The position numbers were made by a program, and so were the translations under genes. From NCBI GenBank assembly GCA_001724265.1, contig MEDY01000084.1:1-64000 (forward strand): a stretch of DNA of 64,000 nucleotides, read 5' to 3'. The DNA is from Rhizaria sp. SCN 62-66 (Eukaryota > Rhizaria, unplaced). Below the pieces are notes generated by a model. It saw only the letters and a list, made by a program, of their open reading frames with translations, searched no databases and was not told the DNA's origin. Positions within the stretch are counted from its first letter, which is position 1. Every line of letters begins with the position of its first letter. Shown one piece after another: positions 49,001 to 58,200 of this stretch.

Positions 49001-51995
49001 GCTCGCGGTCGAGGTCCGCGCCCCCGCGGCCGCTGCCGGGTCCGCCTCGGCCGCCGCAGCCGCAGCCGCCGCCGCAGCCGCAGCGGGCAAGGGCCCGGGC
49101 GCGCTGTCCGCGCTGGCCCTCGCGGCCCGCGGCGGCGGCGGCGGCGGCGGTGTGTCGCCCGGCAACTTGCTCTCGCCCTCGTCGGACGTGGGCGGTGAAG
49201 GCGCGACCGTACTCGACGTCGGCATGATCCCCTCTGCCTCCGGCGCGTACAGCGAGAGCGACAACGCCGCCAGTGACCGCCCCGGCGCTGGCTCGACCTT
49301 CGGCGGGCCCGGAGCGCAGCGCAGGGGCCTCGGCCTCGGCGGCGGGAACGGCGGCGGCGCGGGCAACGCGGGCGCGATCGTCACGCTGCTGCTCTCTGGC
49401 GCGCCCACCAGCTCCGGCGACGGCACGGGCGCCGCCGGAACCTCTGGCACCGGTGACGTGGACGGGTTCTGCGTGCAGGACGCGTTTCTGCTTCCCTCGC
49501 ACTCGCTGCTTGCCGCGGCCGTGCCGTACGTCGTCACGCTCGACTGGGCCGCCGGCGCCCGCGCGCACCGCCGTGTTCTGCGCGACTTCGCCGGGCTCGA
49601 AGACGGTGACGCCGCGACGCTGGGCGACATCCTGAGTTTTTCGGTCCACCTCGCGCAGGGCCGGCTCGACGACGCGTACCGCGCGGTCAAACGCATTTCA
49701 ACGCCGGCCGTGTGGCGCACTATGGCCGTCATGGCAGTCCAAACAAAGCGGCTTGACGTCGCGCGCGTGTGCCTGCTGCAGATGGGCAACGTGCGCGGCG
49801 CGTGGATGCTGCGTGCCGCGGCGGAACAGGACGCTCTGTTGCCACCCATCCGCGGCGCATCGGCCGCACTCACCGCCGCCGCGGAGGCCGAGCTCGACGC
49901 CGACCTGGGCGCCACGCCCAACGGCGCCAACTCCAGCAACGGCAACGGTGCGGATGCGGCCGCGCAGGACGACGATGAGCGCAAGTCCGGTGCCGCGGCC
50001 GCCGAGGAAGAGGGCGCCGCGCTCGCCGCCGCCGCGCTAGCGCTGGAACTTGGCCTTCCCCTCGAGGCAGAGCGGCTCTACGCCGAGGCCGGCCGTGCTG
50101 ACCTCGTCGCGCGCACGATGCAGCTCGACGGCCGGTATCACGAGGCTATTGTGTTCTGCGAGCGCGAGGCCCGCGTGCACGCGCCGCCCGCGCACTTCGC
50201 TCTGGCGCGCCACTGCGAGCGCGCCGGCGACCCCGACGAGGCCGCGCGCCAGTACGCGCTCGCCGACGCACACCGCAGCGAGCTCGCGCGCGTACTCGTG
50301 GAGACAGGTCAACCGGGCGCGTACCGGCGCATGGAGGCTACACGTGACGCCAAGGCGCTGGCGTGGCTGGGCCAGTACTGCCTCGCCAAGCAGGCCTGGG
50401 GCGAGGCGCTCCGCTGTTTCACCGAAGCGAAGGCGCTGCACCGCATCGTCGAAGCGTACGTGCGGATGGGCGAGCCCGACAAAGCCTACGCCGTCTGCCG
50501 CGCGACGCAGGACCCCACGGCGTGCTTGACTCTGGCGCGCCACCTCGACGCGTCTCTGCGCGTGCCCGGCGACGTCGCCGCGGCCGCCGCGCAGTCGGGC
50601 GCCCTGGAGCGCGCGGTCGAACTCTACGTCACCGCGCGGCGCCATGCCTCGGCCGTGCAGCTGTGCATGGCCTATGGACTCGACGCCCCGCTGCAGAGGC
50701 TTGCGCTCGAGGCCCCCGCGGCCGTGCAGCTCGAAGCCGCGCGGTACTTCGAGTCCCGCGGCGCCGCCGGCGTGGACCAGGCCGTGCTGCTTTACCTCCG
50801 CGGCGGCAACGCGGCGCGCGCTGTCGAGCTGTGCTTCAAGCACCAGCTCTTCGCGCCGCTCAAGAAGGCCGTCGAGGAGCTTGGCCCCGGCGCGGACCCG
50901 GCCCTTCTGCGGCGCTGCGCCGAGTTCTTCGTGCAACACGGCGAGTACGATAAGGCTGTCCCGCTGCTCGTCGAGGCGCGCGCCGCTCCGGAGGCGCTGC
51001 AGCTGTGCGCGGCGCACAACGTGCTCATCACCGAGGATATGGCCGAGAAGCTTTCCCCGGCCAAGCCCGCCGCGGGGTCGCCCGGTGAGGCTGAAGCGGC
51101 CGCGACGCGCACGGCGACGCTGATGCAAATCGCGCAGCTGTGCTCGGATCAGGGCTCGTTCCAGCTCGCGTGCAAGAAGTTCACGCAGGCCGGCGACCGT
51201 ATGCGCGCGATGAAGAGTCTGCTGCGCTCCAAGGACGTCGACAAGATCTGCTACTACGCGCAGATGAGCAAGAAACGCGAGTTGTATATCCTCGCCGCGC
51301 GCTTCCTCGAGCGCCTCGATTGGCGCCAGAACGCCGACCTCGCAAAGCAAATCACGCAGTTCTACACTCTGGCGCGTGCGATGCAGGCGCTGGCGGCGTT
51401 CCACGAGCGCGAGGCGCAGTCGCAGATCGACGATAACCGCGACTACGTGGCGGCCCACGAGGCGCTGCGACGCTCGCTTGCGGCTCTGCAGCGCGCGCGC
51501 GCGGCGGGGCCCGGCGCGGAGCCCGGCGTGGCGCCTGGGCAGGAGACCACGGACGCGCACGTTGACAGCTGCACGCAGCGGCTGCTGCTCGTGCAGCGCT
51601 TCACTGAGGCGCGCAACCTGCTCGAGAGTGATCCGGAGCAGATGCTGCGCGAGTGCTTCGAGGTCGCGCGGCTGAGTCTCGAGCAGCAGCGCGCGCATGC
51701 GCAGGCGTTTGGCGCGCAGCAGCCAGCGGCGAGCGTGCGCGCCGGTGACGCGTACGCGCTTATCGTCGAGTACTGCGCCGCTGTCGGCGACAACGCGCGC
51801 GCGCTCGAGGGGCTTTACGCGTTGCGTGGCGCCGGGCTCAAGGTCGTTGACTATGTTGACGCAGCCGTGGTGGACCAGGTGGCGCGCGCGCAGGGCGTGG
51901 ACCCCGGTCAGATCACCGGCGTCGCGCAGCAACAGCAGCAGCAGGGCCAGCGCGCGGGCGGCGCGGGCGGGTATGAGATCGAGGAAGACATGTGA
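46038..51995 (+). CDS. IFT140: Intraflagellar transport protein IFT140
   Basis: This is a core IFT-A subunit needed for retrograde transport and membrane-protein entry in cilia. One exon encodes 1985 residues from ATG 46038; the frame is open upstream to an ATG at 45876, but that stretch is pyrimidine-rich leader-like sequence. The N-terminal half is WD40-type (LAVASTDAKVRIYLEEDDTC, TALAWHPTANLLALGWDDGA, VSTLAWVGDGALVAAAAEEP) with Ala/Gly/Ser inserts. From about residue 1195 the sequence follows the IFT140 TPR solenoid: GDILSFSVHLAQGRLDDAYR, VWRTMAVMAVQTKRLDVARV, GNVRGAWMLRAAAEQ, then PDEAARQYALADAHRSELAR, AVELCFKHQLFAPLKKAVEE, LLRRCAEFFVQHGEYDKAVP and ITEDMAEKLSP. The tail ends YEIEEDM. It lies divergent from the CDF transporter. 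The orthology is clear from the C-terminal half. Confidence 0.96.
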   Translation: MSAGASFVAFPVTAASADVAPVTRQAWSAGDVPHLAVASTDAKVRIYLEEDDTCVLHDTLTAEAGRRLAPASSQQQQQQNGGGNAINSVLGATPCTALAWHPTANLLALGWDDGAVSLWREGAGTLLWLPADPERAAAVTVLAWSTADRGARLIRGDSSGLVTIFAVDPRAAAPPAAQLSLSAAAAAAAASGSNSTPSNANSISNSSSSSASGSGPLRLQPIRRLLRHAAIAHVVFRPLSAADAESAPITGSSGSGSGSGAGTGGDWCQPFFFATKAGTAFHCGATGACSELAAYGSALHGMRWDPRAGALVLLGRDAGYLAVTVTADGLRGEERRVRLAVPAAKGAAAAAAAAGGDSGSVSSSAVSTLAWVGDGALVAAAAEEPVVRLWSLRTAHAFTLPLPALAAGGGGGAGNTGPVKAVSVAYDPAQRLLLVGTDSCHLCMWRWVGQDSSSASNANSAAASNDDDDDDDEAGPSAADWVSLPPLRVSDTIRGFAVRVPASTGADPSASAAAGPADALVSASLGVHLVCVKPSQHCSATAPGWAAVQIGPTTVAIERTDVPPALAHDAGSGVDSLSASSATTASSPTERAAAAAAAASATTPINGPRLLWQLPFIPRTLVVRDGIVVASNGRKAEVADAHAPVAAANGAEPAPSVVGRFAARTRLLAIGARESGSLFAVTGGAKIEVVNYQGVVKSVIPLASDTDGAPALLSLAAPPAGSAAAAAGAGAFLACVTTLGVLKLWDVSRREPRAVVTARHLLRDPAVRGALPPSAAAKAAKARATSAAATNANANNDAAAAAVPRARVSMLAGMRIGASAADSADRKGSAGASRGGITGRGRSGSTAVDDDSANSRWEAQFADWQVTHVWPSPTGARVAFAVRSTRSPFTGQLPSAAAAAVAGPDSRLFVYDTDADTVAVHDFGGAANAANSANSGSSSAMAAVGVGAGSRGAGGRGGSLGAASAALARALPVAVPVAAAWDPSHPAVLAVEVRAPAAAAGSASAAAAAAAAAAAAGKGPGALSALALAARGGGGGGGVSPGNLLSPSSDVGGEGATVLDVGMIPSASGAYSESDNAASDRPGAGSTFGGPGAQRRGLGLGGGNGGGAGNAGAIVTLLLSGAPTSSGDGTGAAGTSGTGDVDGFCVQDAFLLPSHSLLAAAVPYVVTLDWAAGARAHRRVLRDFAGLEDGDAATLGDILSFSVHLAQGRLDDAYRAVKRISTPAVWRTMAVMAVQTKRLDVARVCLLQMGNVRGAWMLRAAAEQDALLPPIRGASAALTAAAEAELDADLGATPNGANSSNGNGADAAAQDDDERKSGAAAAEEEGAALAAAALALELGLPLEAERLYAEAGRADLVARTMQLDGRYHEAIVFCEREARVHAPPAHFALARHCERAGDPDEAARQYALADAHRSELARVLVETGQPGAYRRMEATRDAKALAWLGQYCLAKQAWGEALRCFTEAKALHRIVEAYVRMGEPDKAYAVCRATQDPTACLTLARHLDASLRVPGDVAAAAAQSGALERAVELYVTARRHASAVQLCMAYGLDAPLQRLALEAPAAVQLEAARYFESRGAAGVDQAVLLYLRGGNAARAVELCFKHQLFAPLKKAVEELGPGADPALLRRCAEFFVQHGEYDKAVPLLVEARAAPEALQLCAAHNVLITEDMAEKLSPAKPAAGSPGEAEAAATRTATLMQIAQLCSDQGSFQLACKKFTQAGDRMRAMKSLLRSKDVDKICYYAQMSKKRELYILAARFLERLDWRQNADLAKQITQFYTLARAMQALAAFHEREAQSQIDDNRDYVAAHEALRRSLAALQRARAAGPGAEPGVAPGQETTDAHVDSCTQRLLLVQRFTEARNLLESDPEQMLRECFEVARLSLEQQRAHAQAFGAQQPAASVRAGDAYALIVEYCAAVGDNARALEGLYALRGAGLKVVDYVDAAVVDQVARAQGVDPGQITGVAQQQQQQGQRAGGAGGYEIEEDM

Positions 51996-53246
51996 AGTCA
52001 TTCACCGCCGATTTCAGAACTCGAAAATCGCATTGCGCACAATGGCATTGACAGGTCATGCACTGAAACTGCATCTAACTGTTTGTTGTCGCGCAATACT
52101 CGGGCCACTGCCTCGGCTGACTAGCCATATAACTAGACTTACTCACATGCACAGATCGCGTAAGAGCGCTTCTTTGTTTCCACAATCCAATCACTATGTT
52201 TACACATCTGATTCCTATCATTATTTGAGCAATTCACAAAAACAATAGAATAAGCAATTGAAAGTATAATGCCGACAGATATTTGTGATATTGATTGTTT
52301 GGTGTATGTAACTACGCGCATCGGTGAGAGCAATACAGGCTGCACAGATGTCGAGAAAACGAAAATAAAAGCATAATGAAACGTAAATGTAAACGTATAG
52401 TGAAACGCAAACGGCGCGTGGAGGGAAAAAACGAAAAAAAATAGATCATCCAACACGACCGGCGTGTCATAGCCAGCAACACACAGCGTAGCAGCGCCCG
52501 TCGCTTTAAGTAAAATAAAAGCAAAGTTTCGCGACGGCGCGGCAGCTGCGCTGTGTGATTGCAGCTACACGCAAGCGTGTTGTGACCGTGACCAAGAAGC
52601 ATATTCAGGCGCACCGAGTCCGCGCCCACAGCCAGTCATTGTCGCAGTCAAATCGCGGTCAAAATGGTTAACTGCACAGCGCAGTGCGCTGAAACAAGGT
52701 TATACAGTGTGTGACTGTGTGACTGCGAGTGACTGTGAGTGGCTGTGGGACGGGGCGGCACGACCGGACAGCGAGTCCCGACTGTCCGCACTCTCTCACT
52801 GGCGAGAGTGAGCAGTGTCAGTCATGATGAGACGGACCTAACCTGCTTCATGAGTGAAAGTGACTGCGAGACAGAGAGGGAGCTCGCTGGCTCCATAGAT
52901 AAACCTACTGCGCGCGCGCCGCACGACACCACGGCGCGGCGCACTGCCCGACACTGCTCGGGCGGTTAGGGCGAACAAGAGAGCGGGAGCGGGCGCGTGC
53001 GCGAGTGCGGTGCGAGGCACAGCAGCAGGGGAGGGACGCAGGGTGCAATGGAGGGTGGCTGTAGTAGTCGTAGTAGGAAGCGTGCGCAGGCTTGCGATAG
53101 GACGCAGCAAGCACGCGCGCTGCGACGCCCGCGTCCGCGGGGCATTGTGGTTTTGTAGTATTGTGTGTGTTATATTTTGTAGCGAGGACCAGAGCAACAG
53201 CGCAGAGCAAAGTAAAGCAAAGCAAAGTGTTCGCTTGTTCGCTTGC
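51996..53246. other. Convergent spacer between the IFT140 and ACP genes
   Basis: A 1.25-kb tail-to-tail spacer. The first part is AT-rich; 52370-52415 has GTAAACG/GAAACG-like repeats. Three copies of GTGACTG lie at 52711-52735. The part from about 52900 to 53130 is unusually GC-rich for a spacer and has a perfect small hairpin, GCCCGA at 52946-52951 with TCGGGC at 52958-52963. The open frames here carry no recognisable domain. Confidence 0.45.
52711..52735. repeat. Short GTGACTG repeat
   Basis: GTGACTG starts at 52711, 52719 and 52729, and degenerate copies continue to about 52750. It is a simple local repeat of unknown meaning. Confidence 0.6.
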
Positions 53247-53660
53247 TTACTCGTTGCCGTTGATGTAGGGGGTGTGGGCAAGGTAGTCAACGACGTCGTT
53301 GACAGTGACAAGGTAGGCAGCGTCCTGATCGTTGAACTCGGTGTCAAACTCCTGCTCGAGCTCGATGATGACCTCAGTGCAGGAGAGAGAATCGAGACCG
53401 AGGTCCTTCATGAAGTGGGCGGTGGGGGTGAGCGCCTCCTTCTTGATGTTGGGGTAGTTGCCGAGGAACTCGAGGACCTTGAGCTCAACCTCCTCGCGGG
53501 GCACGTAGTGCGAGGTCGCGAGGGCGGAGAACTTGGCGGCGGGGGCGGCAGCGACGACGGGGGCGGAGCGGCCCATCAGCATCATCGAAGTGGCCGGCAT
53601 CGCCGACAAAGGCTTGGAGAGCACGCTCCGAGCCACGAGGCGGCGCAGCGCAGACGACAT
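53247..53660 (-). CDS. Mitochondrial acyl carrier protein
   Basis: This small acidic protein carries acyl chains on a phosphopantetheine arm for mitochondrial fatty acid (lipoate precursor) synthesis and is also a subunit of respiratory complex I (NDUFAB1). It has 137 residues. Residues 1-52 form a Ser/Arg/Ala-rich, acid-poor presequence (MSSALRRLVARSVLSKPLSA onward) typical of mitochondrial import. The carrier domain has FMKDLGLDSLSCTEVIIELE with the prosthetic-group serine at about residue 91, then FDTEFNDQDAAYLVTVNDVV. The end is YINGNE. ATG 53660 lies 14 bases after TTTCTCAG, an acceptor-like site; codons upstream in the same frame lack an ATG. It is divergent from the MKP-like phosphatase. 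Confidence 0.95.
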   Translation of the reverse strand: MSSALRRLVARSVLSKPLSAMPATSMMLMGRSAPVVAAAPAAKFSALATSHYVPREEVELKVLEFLGNYPNIKKEALTPTAHFMKDLGLDSLSCTEVIIELEQEFDTEFNDQDAAYLVTVNDVVDYLAHTPYINGNE

Positions 53661-54578
53661 ACGTCCGAACAAACCTGAGAAAGACACAAGAAGAGATTAC
53701 AAAGATGCTCGCGTTAGAATTTTAAAAGAACAGTGAAACGCAGGATCGGCAGAGACCATAATGAATTTGCTCCCGTCAGAGTCGGAGCCCAGTCGTAAGA
53801 GCACCAGTCGAGGCATCCGCAAACGGGGAAAAGCACGTCGGATAGCTCCACAAACAAACCACGGAATAAAAAACAGCCGCACATATACATGACTAAAACT
53901 ACAAAGATATAAACGACCGTCCTCCCTCGCTAGCAGTGGTTTTCTGATGTCCTCGGTCGCTGCTGCGGCCTAATTTATTTCGACTGTGCTCACAGTCATT
54001 GGTCGGCCGGCCAGCCAGTCTGCCCGTTGGTGGCCGACTGCAAGCGAGCGGGCAGCAGATAAGAGTCGAAGGGCTGACTGAGCGAGCGACTTTCGAATGT
54101 GCTGGTGTCCTTAATTCGCCGAGAAGTTGAAAATAGTTTTTCGGGGGGTGTTTTTATTGAGTTGATTTTGTTAGCTCTCTTTTTATACCTCCACAGTACT
54201 TGGTTCAATCTCTCTGACAGAGTGATATTTTTTGACACTGGCACCACACCCTCCCTCGCCTTCCCAGCTCCTCGCCTCGCCTGTCAACTGCCCCTCTCAC
54301 TCGCCATTGCCTATTGCACTCCGATCCCCTTTCACGTATGTCTTTGTTCGTGGTTTTAGCTCTTAAAGCTCCCTCCGTGCCCCCACCAGCCCGGTCTCCC
54401 CGCTTCCCTTCCCAGCGCCTCTCTGCACCGCGAGCAGCAGCCCTTCCGGCTCCGCAACAGTCCCAGGGTCTACGGCTGTCTCGCTCCCCGCGTCTTACCC
54501 CGCCTGGCCCCCGCGGCACTTGCTTTCTCCTGTGCGCTGCTTTGCAAGCACGCCTGAGACTGCAGTCTCTCTCTTAAG
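53661..54578. promoter_or_regulatory. Divergent promoter, ACP / MKP-like phosphatase
   Basis: This head-to-head spacer contains GCCAGTCTGCC (54014-54024) and CCGACTGC (54034-54041), the exact reverse complements of GGCAGACTGGC and GCAGTCGG in the LRR/kinesin promoter, with GGTCGGCCGG at 54001-54010. The stretch from 54240 to 54578 is pyrimidine-rich and would be the phosphatase leader. The ATG-containing frames there have no domain. Confidence 0.45.
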
Positions 54579-55161
54579 ATGTACGCCTCGCCACCTCACT
54601 TTACTTTTGAATACTTGCTCTCGCTTGCTCATACTCGTGCTGAACGCGAACTCACTCCTCCTATACTTGACTGTTTCTCATGTGCGCCGTCCTCTTTTGC
54701 GTTTGCTATCCATTGTGCTGCTGCACAACAGGAGCCACCCCCACGCTGCCGCTGCGGCCCCCGGAGCTAAACCCTCCGGCGCGACTGCGCCGACAGCGTC
54801 CTCCGCCGCCAAGGCCGCCGCCAAGGCCGCCGCCGCCAAGGCCGCCGCCGCCACCGCCACTGCCCCCGCGTCTGTCGCCGCTCCCGTCGGCCCTCGCGCC
54901 GCCCGCGTTGTTGCCGCCGCCGCAGCCCCCGCCACGACAGCTAGCGCCAGCGCCACTGCAACTCGCCGTGCCGGTCCTCCCGCAGCAGCCGCCACAACCG
55001 CGACTGTCGCTGCGACGGCGCCGGCGAACTCGGGCGTCGGCCAGGCGCAAGCGCAGGCCCAGGCGCGCCGTGTTTGCCTCGCAAAACAAACCGGCAATAA
55101 CAACGCCTCTGTCGCCGCCGCCACTGGCAAGCCCACCGCGTCAAACGCCGATAGCAGCGGC

Positions 55162-55210
<49 letters not shown>

Positions 55211-58200
55211 CGAACAGTAGCAGTAGCTCGACCACGCTCACCGCCCCTGCGCCCGCCCCCAGTGGACTCGGCCACGGACTCGGTATCACCGGGATCGGCT
55301 TGGGCTCACTGGCCATGCCCGCGCGTCTCGACGTGTCGGCCGCCGGTACCTCTGGGGGAGCCGGTGGCGCCCACAGTCACTCCTCCGACGACGAGGACAG
55401 CGACGATGACGACAACGCGCAGCCGCAGCTGCAGACGCTTGCGATGAGCACCAACAGCAGCGGCAGCAGCGGCAGCGGCAGCAGCGGCAGCGGCAGTGCA
55501 ACGGGTGGTAATGGCCCCGTCGCAGGCTCTTCGCTCACTATGATGACTACAACAACGAGCGATCGCGATCTCGACGACGCCGACGCGATGCCGCGTCTGC
55601 CGCCGCTGCGCTCCCCGCCGCTCTCCACGCGCGCCCGCGCCGGACCGCCCGCTGGCGGCTCTTTTTTCGGTCCCAACGCCGCGGCCGGTGGCAACGGCAG
55701 CAGCAGCAGCAGTCACTCTGCCGCGGTGAGCCGCCGGTCGAGCGCGACCGCCGGGTCTGCGTTTGCTCCGCGTCCCAGCGCCAGCAGCAGCAGCAGCAGC
55801 AGCAGCGCCGCCGCAGCAGCAGCCGAGGAGGAGGACGACGACGATGAAGAAGCCGAGGCTCTGAGGGCCGAGGCTGCGCAACAGGCCGCGATCCGGGCGT
55901 TCCAGCGCCGCACGCAGAAGCTCTTCACGCCTACCAGCGCCGCCGCCGCTGCTGCTGCTGCGGGCAACGGGCAGCCCCCGCGGCAGAGGGGCTTCGGGCC
56001 CCCCGTCGCGATCAACACCGGCGCCGGCAGCACCGGCAGCACTGCGAACAGTCTCATCTCGAGCGCGAGCTCAGTCGACAGCAGCGGAGCCATTACCACT
56101 ACCACCAGCAGCAGCAGCAGCACTGTGGGTGCGGTTGCGGGGAATATAAGCCGCACCAGCACCGCTCTTGGCGGCGGCCCCGCGGTGCACACCGGGAGCG
56201 CAGACGACGACGCGGCGGCCGCGGCGGCGGGCGGAATCGAGTGCGGCGACTGGGCATTGGTGTCCCCGGCGCACTCACCGACAAACCGCGGCGGACAGAG
56301 GCAGGGCCAGGGCCGCGGCAACAACAACAACGGCGGTGGCCAGAGCGGCGAGTGCTGCGGCTACAACGAAGGCGACGATGACGGCTACGGCGACTACGAC
56401 GACTACGGTGACGGCGGCGCGTTTGACAGCGAGGCGGACGGTCAGTCGAGTGACGGCGACGGCAACAGCGCCGCCGCAGCCGCCGCGGCAGCGGTGTACG
56501 AGGCCTTGACGTCGCCGGCGACCGGGAAACTGGGTTTTTTCCCCTCGGCCGCACGCGTCACCGCGGCCGCCACAGCCTCGGTCAACAACAACAACAATAA
56601 CAATGCCACGAACGCTACAGCTGGCGTCGGTGGCTTGGGGATGCGGCTTGACTTAGCGCCCGCGCGTGCCTTGGGCGTGTTGGGCGACGAAGAGGACTCG
56701 TACAGTGTGGCGGTGATCGCGGCCGCCACGCGCCCCCGTGCCGGCAACAACAACTCTGCCCGCACTGGGGGTGGTGAATTCACCACTTTTAGCGAGACCA
56801 CGACCCAGGACGAGACGACGACGCAAAACGAGACAACGACTCAGGATGAAACGACGACACAAGATGAGAATACCACTGTCAAATTCACTGTCGATGACTG
56901 TGAGACGACGACCGAGGACCCCGAGTTCGGCATGCGCCTCGACTCGCTGGGCCTCGGCGCCACCGCCGCGACCCTCGGCGGCCTCAAGACCGGGGCTTCT
57001 TCTGCGACGTCCGCGGCGGCTGGAGTCGGCGCCGCGCTACCGCCGACCGCAGAGCAGCTCGCCGCGGCGGCCGCGGCGGCCGCGGAGGTGGCGGCGGTGG
57101 GCGGCGACCGTGAAGAGGGGCTTGTTGCGCTCGCTCTGGGCTACTTGCACATGCTGGAGCAGGCGGGCGCTGCGGGTCCGGTCTACGACAGCGCCGCTAG
57201 CAGCAGCAGTAGTAGTGACAGCGGCGATGATGGCGATGGGGACCGGACTGTGAACGAGAAGAAAGACAGCGGCAGCGCGAGTTCTGAGGAACGCGTGCCT
57301 GCGCCGGCGCCGGTGCCGGTACCCGTGCCTCTGCTGAAGCTCGGCGTGACCCCGGCTCTGCTCCGCGCCGTGGCCCGTCTGTCGGCGCCGCTCGCGCAGC
57401 ACAGTGTGTCGCATCCTTGTGTGTCTTGCGTCGCTGACTCGGAATGCGCCCCGCTCCCATCATCGTCAGCCGCCGCAAACACCGTCGGCGCCAGCGCCAG
57501 CGCTAGAAACGGCGCCCCTGTCTCGACGGCGCCTGCGCCTGCGACCGGTGCCAGTGCCAGCGTGATTGTGAGCGGTCCGTTATCGCCGTCGCGCGTGGCC
57601 CTCATCGCCGCCGCCGAGGCCGCCGCGGGCGCCGCGTGGCCCTGGCTCAACACCGTCACCCCGCCGCGCCCGCCCGCGCTCAACACGCCGCTGCCGCCCG
57701 CTGCCGCGTGGTCCCCCTACGCACTCGCGCTCGCGCGCCACCACGCGCTCCACCCGCCCAGCTCAAGCGCGAACGCAAGCTCAAACAACGCCGGAAGCAC
57801 GCTGAGCAGTGTTCCGGTGATGCCGGTGGGCGTCACGCAGGCCAAGACCGCGAAACTCGCCTTTTTCGCCGCGCAGGCTTCCCGCCTCGCGCCGTTCCTG
57901 CTGCTGTCCGGTGCGCGCGCCGCCACGTGCGCGGGCTCGGCGGCGCGGGAGCGCGTGCGCGCCGTGCTCAACTGCGCCTCTGACGCCGTGCCCTGCGCGT
58001 TCGAGCTGCCGGGGGCTACGGCCGACACGGCTGACTCGACGGCGGGCGTGCGGGCGAACAACGCGAGCGCGATCGCCAACGCGGCCGCGGCGGCGGCGGC
58101 CGACGGGCACGGGTGGGCCGAGCGCGCCGCTCTCCGCGGCGGCAATAGCAACGAGAGCCAAAAGGCGACTCCGGTGGCATATTTGCCGCTGCATTTGGCG

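Noticed and set aside
53010-53678. Plus-strand open frame over the ACP gene
   Set aside because: It overlaps the ACP coding region in antisense and its N-terminal part is spacer. No domain is present.
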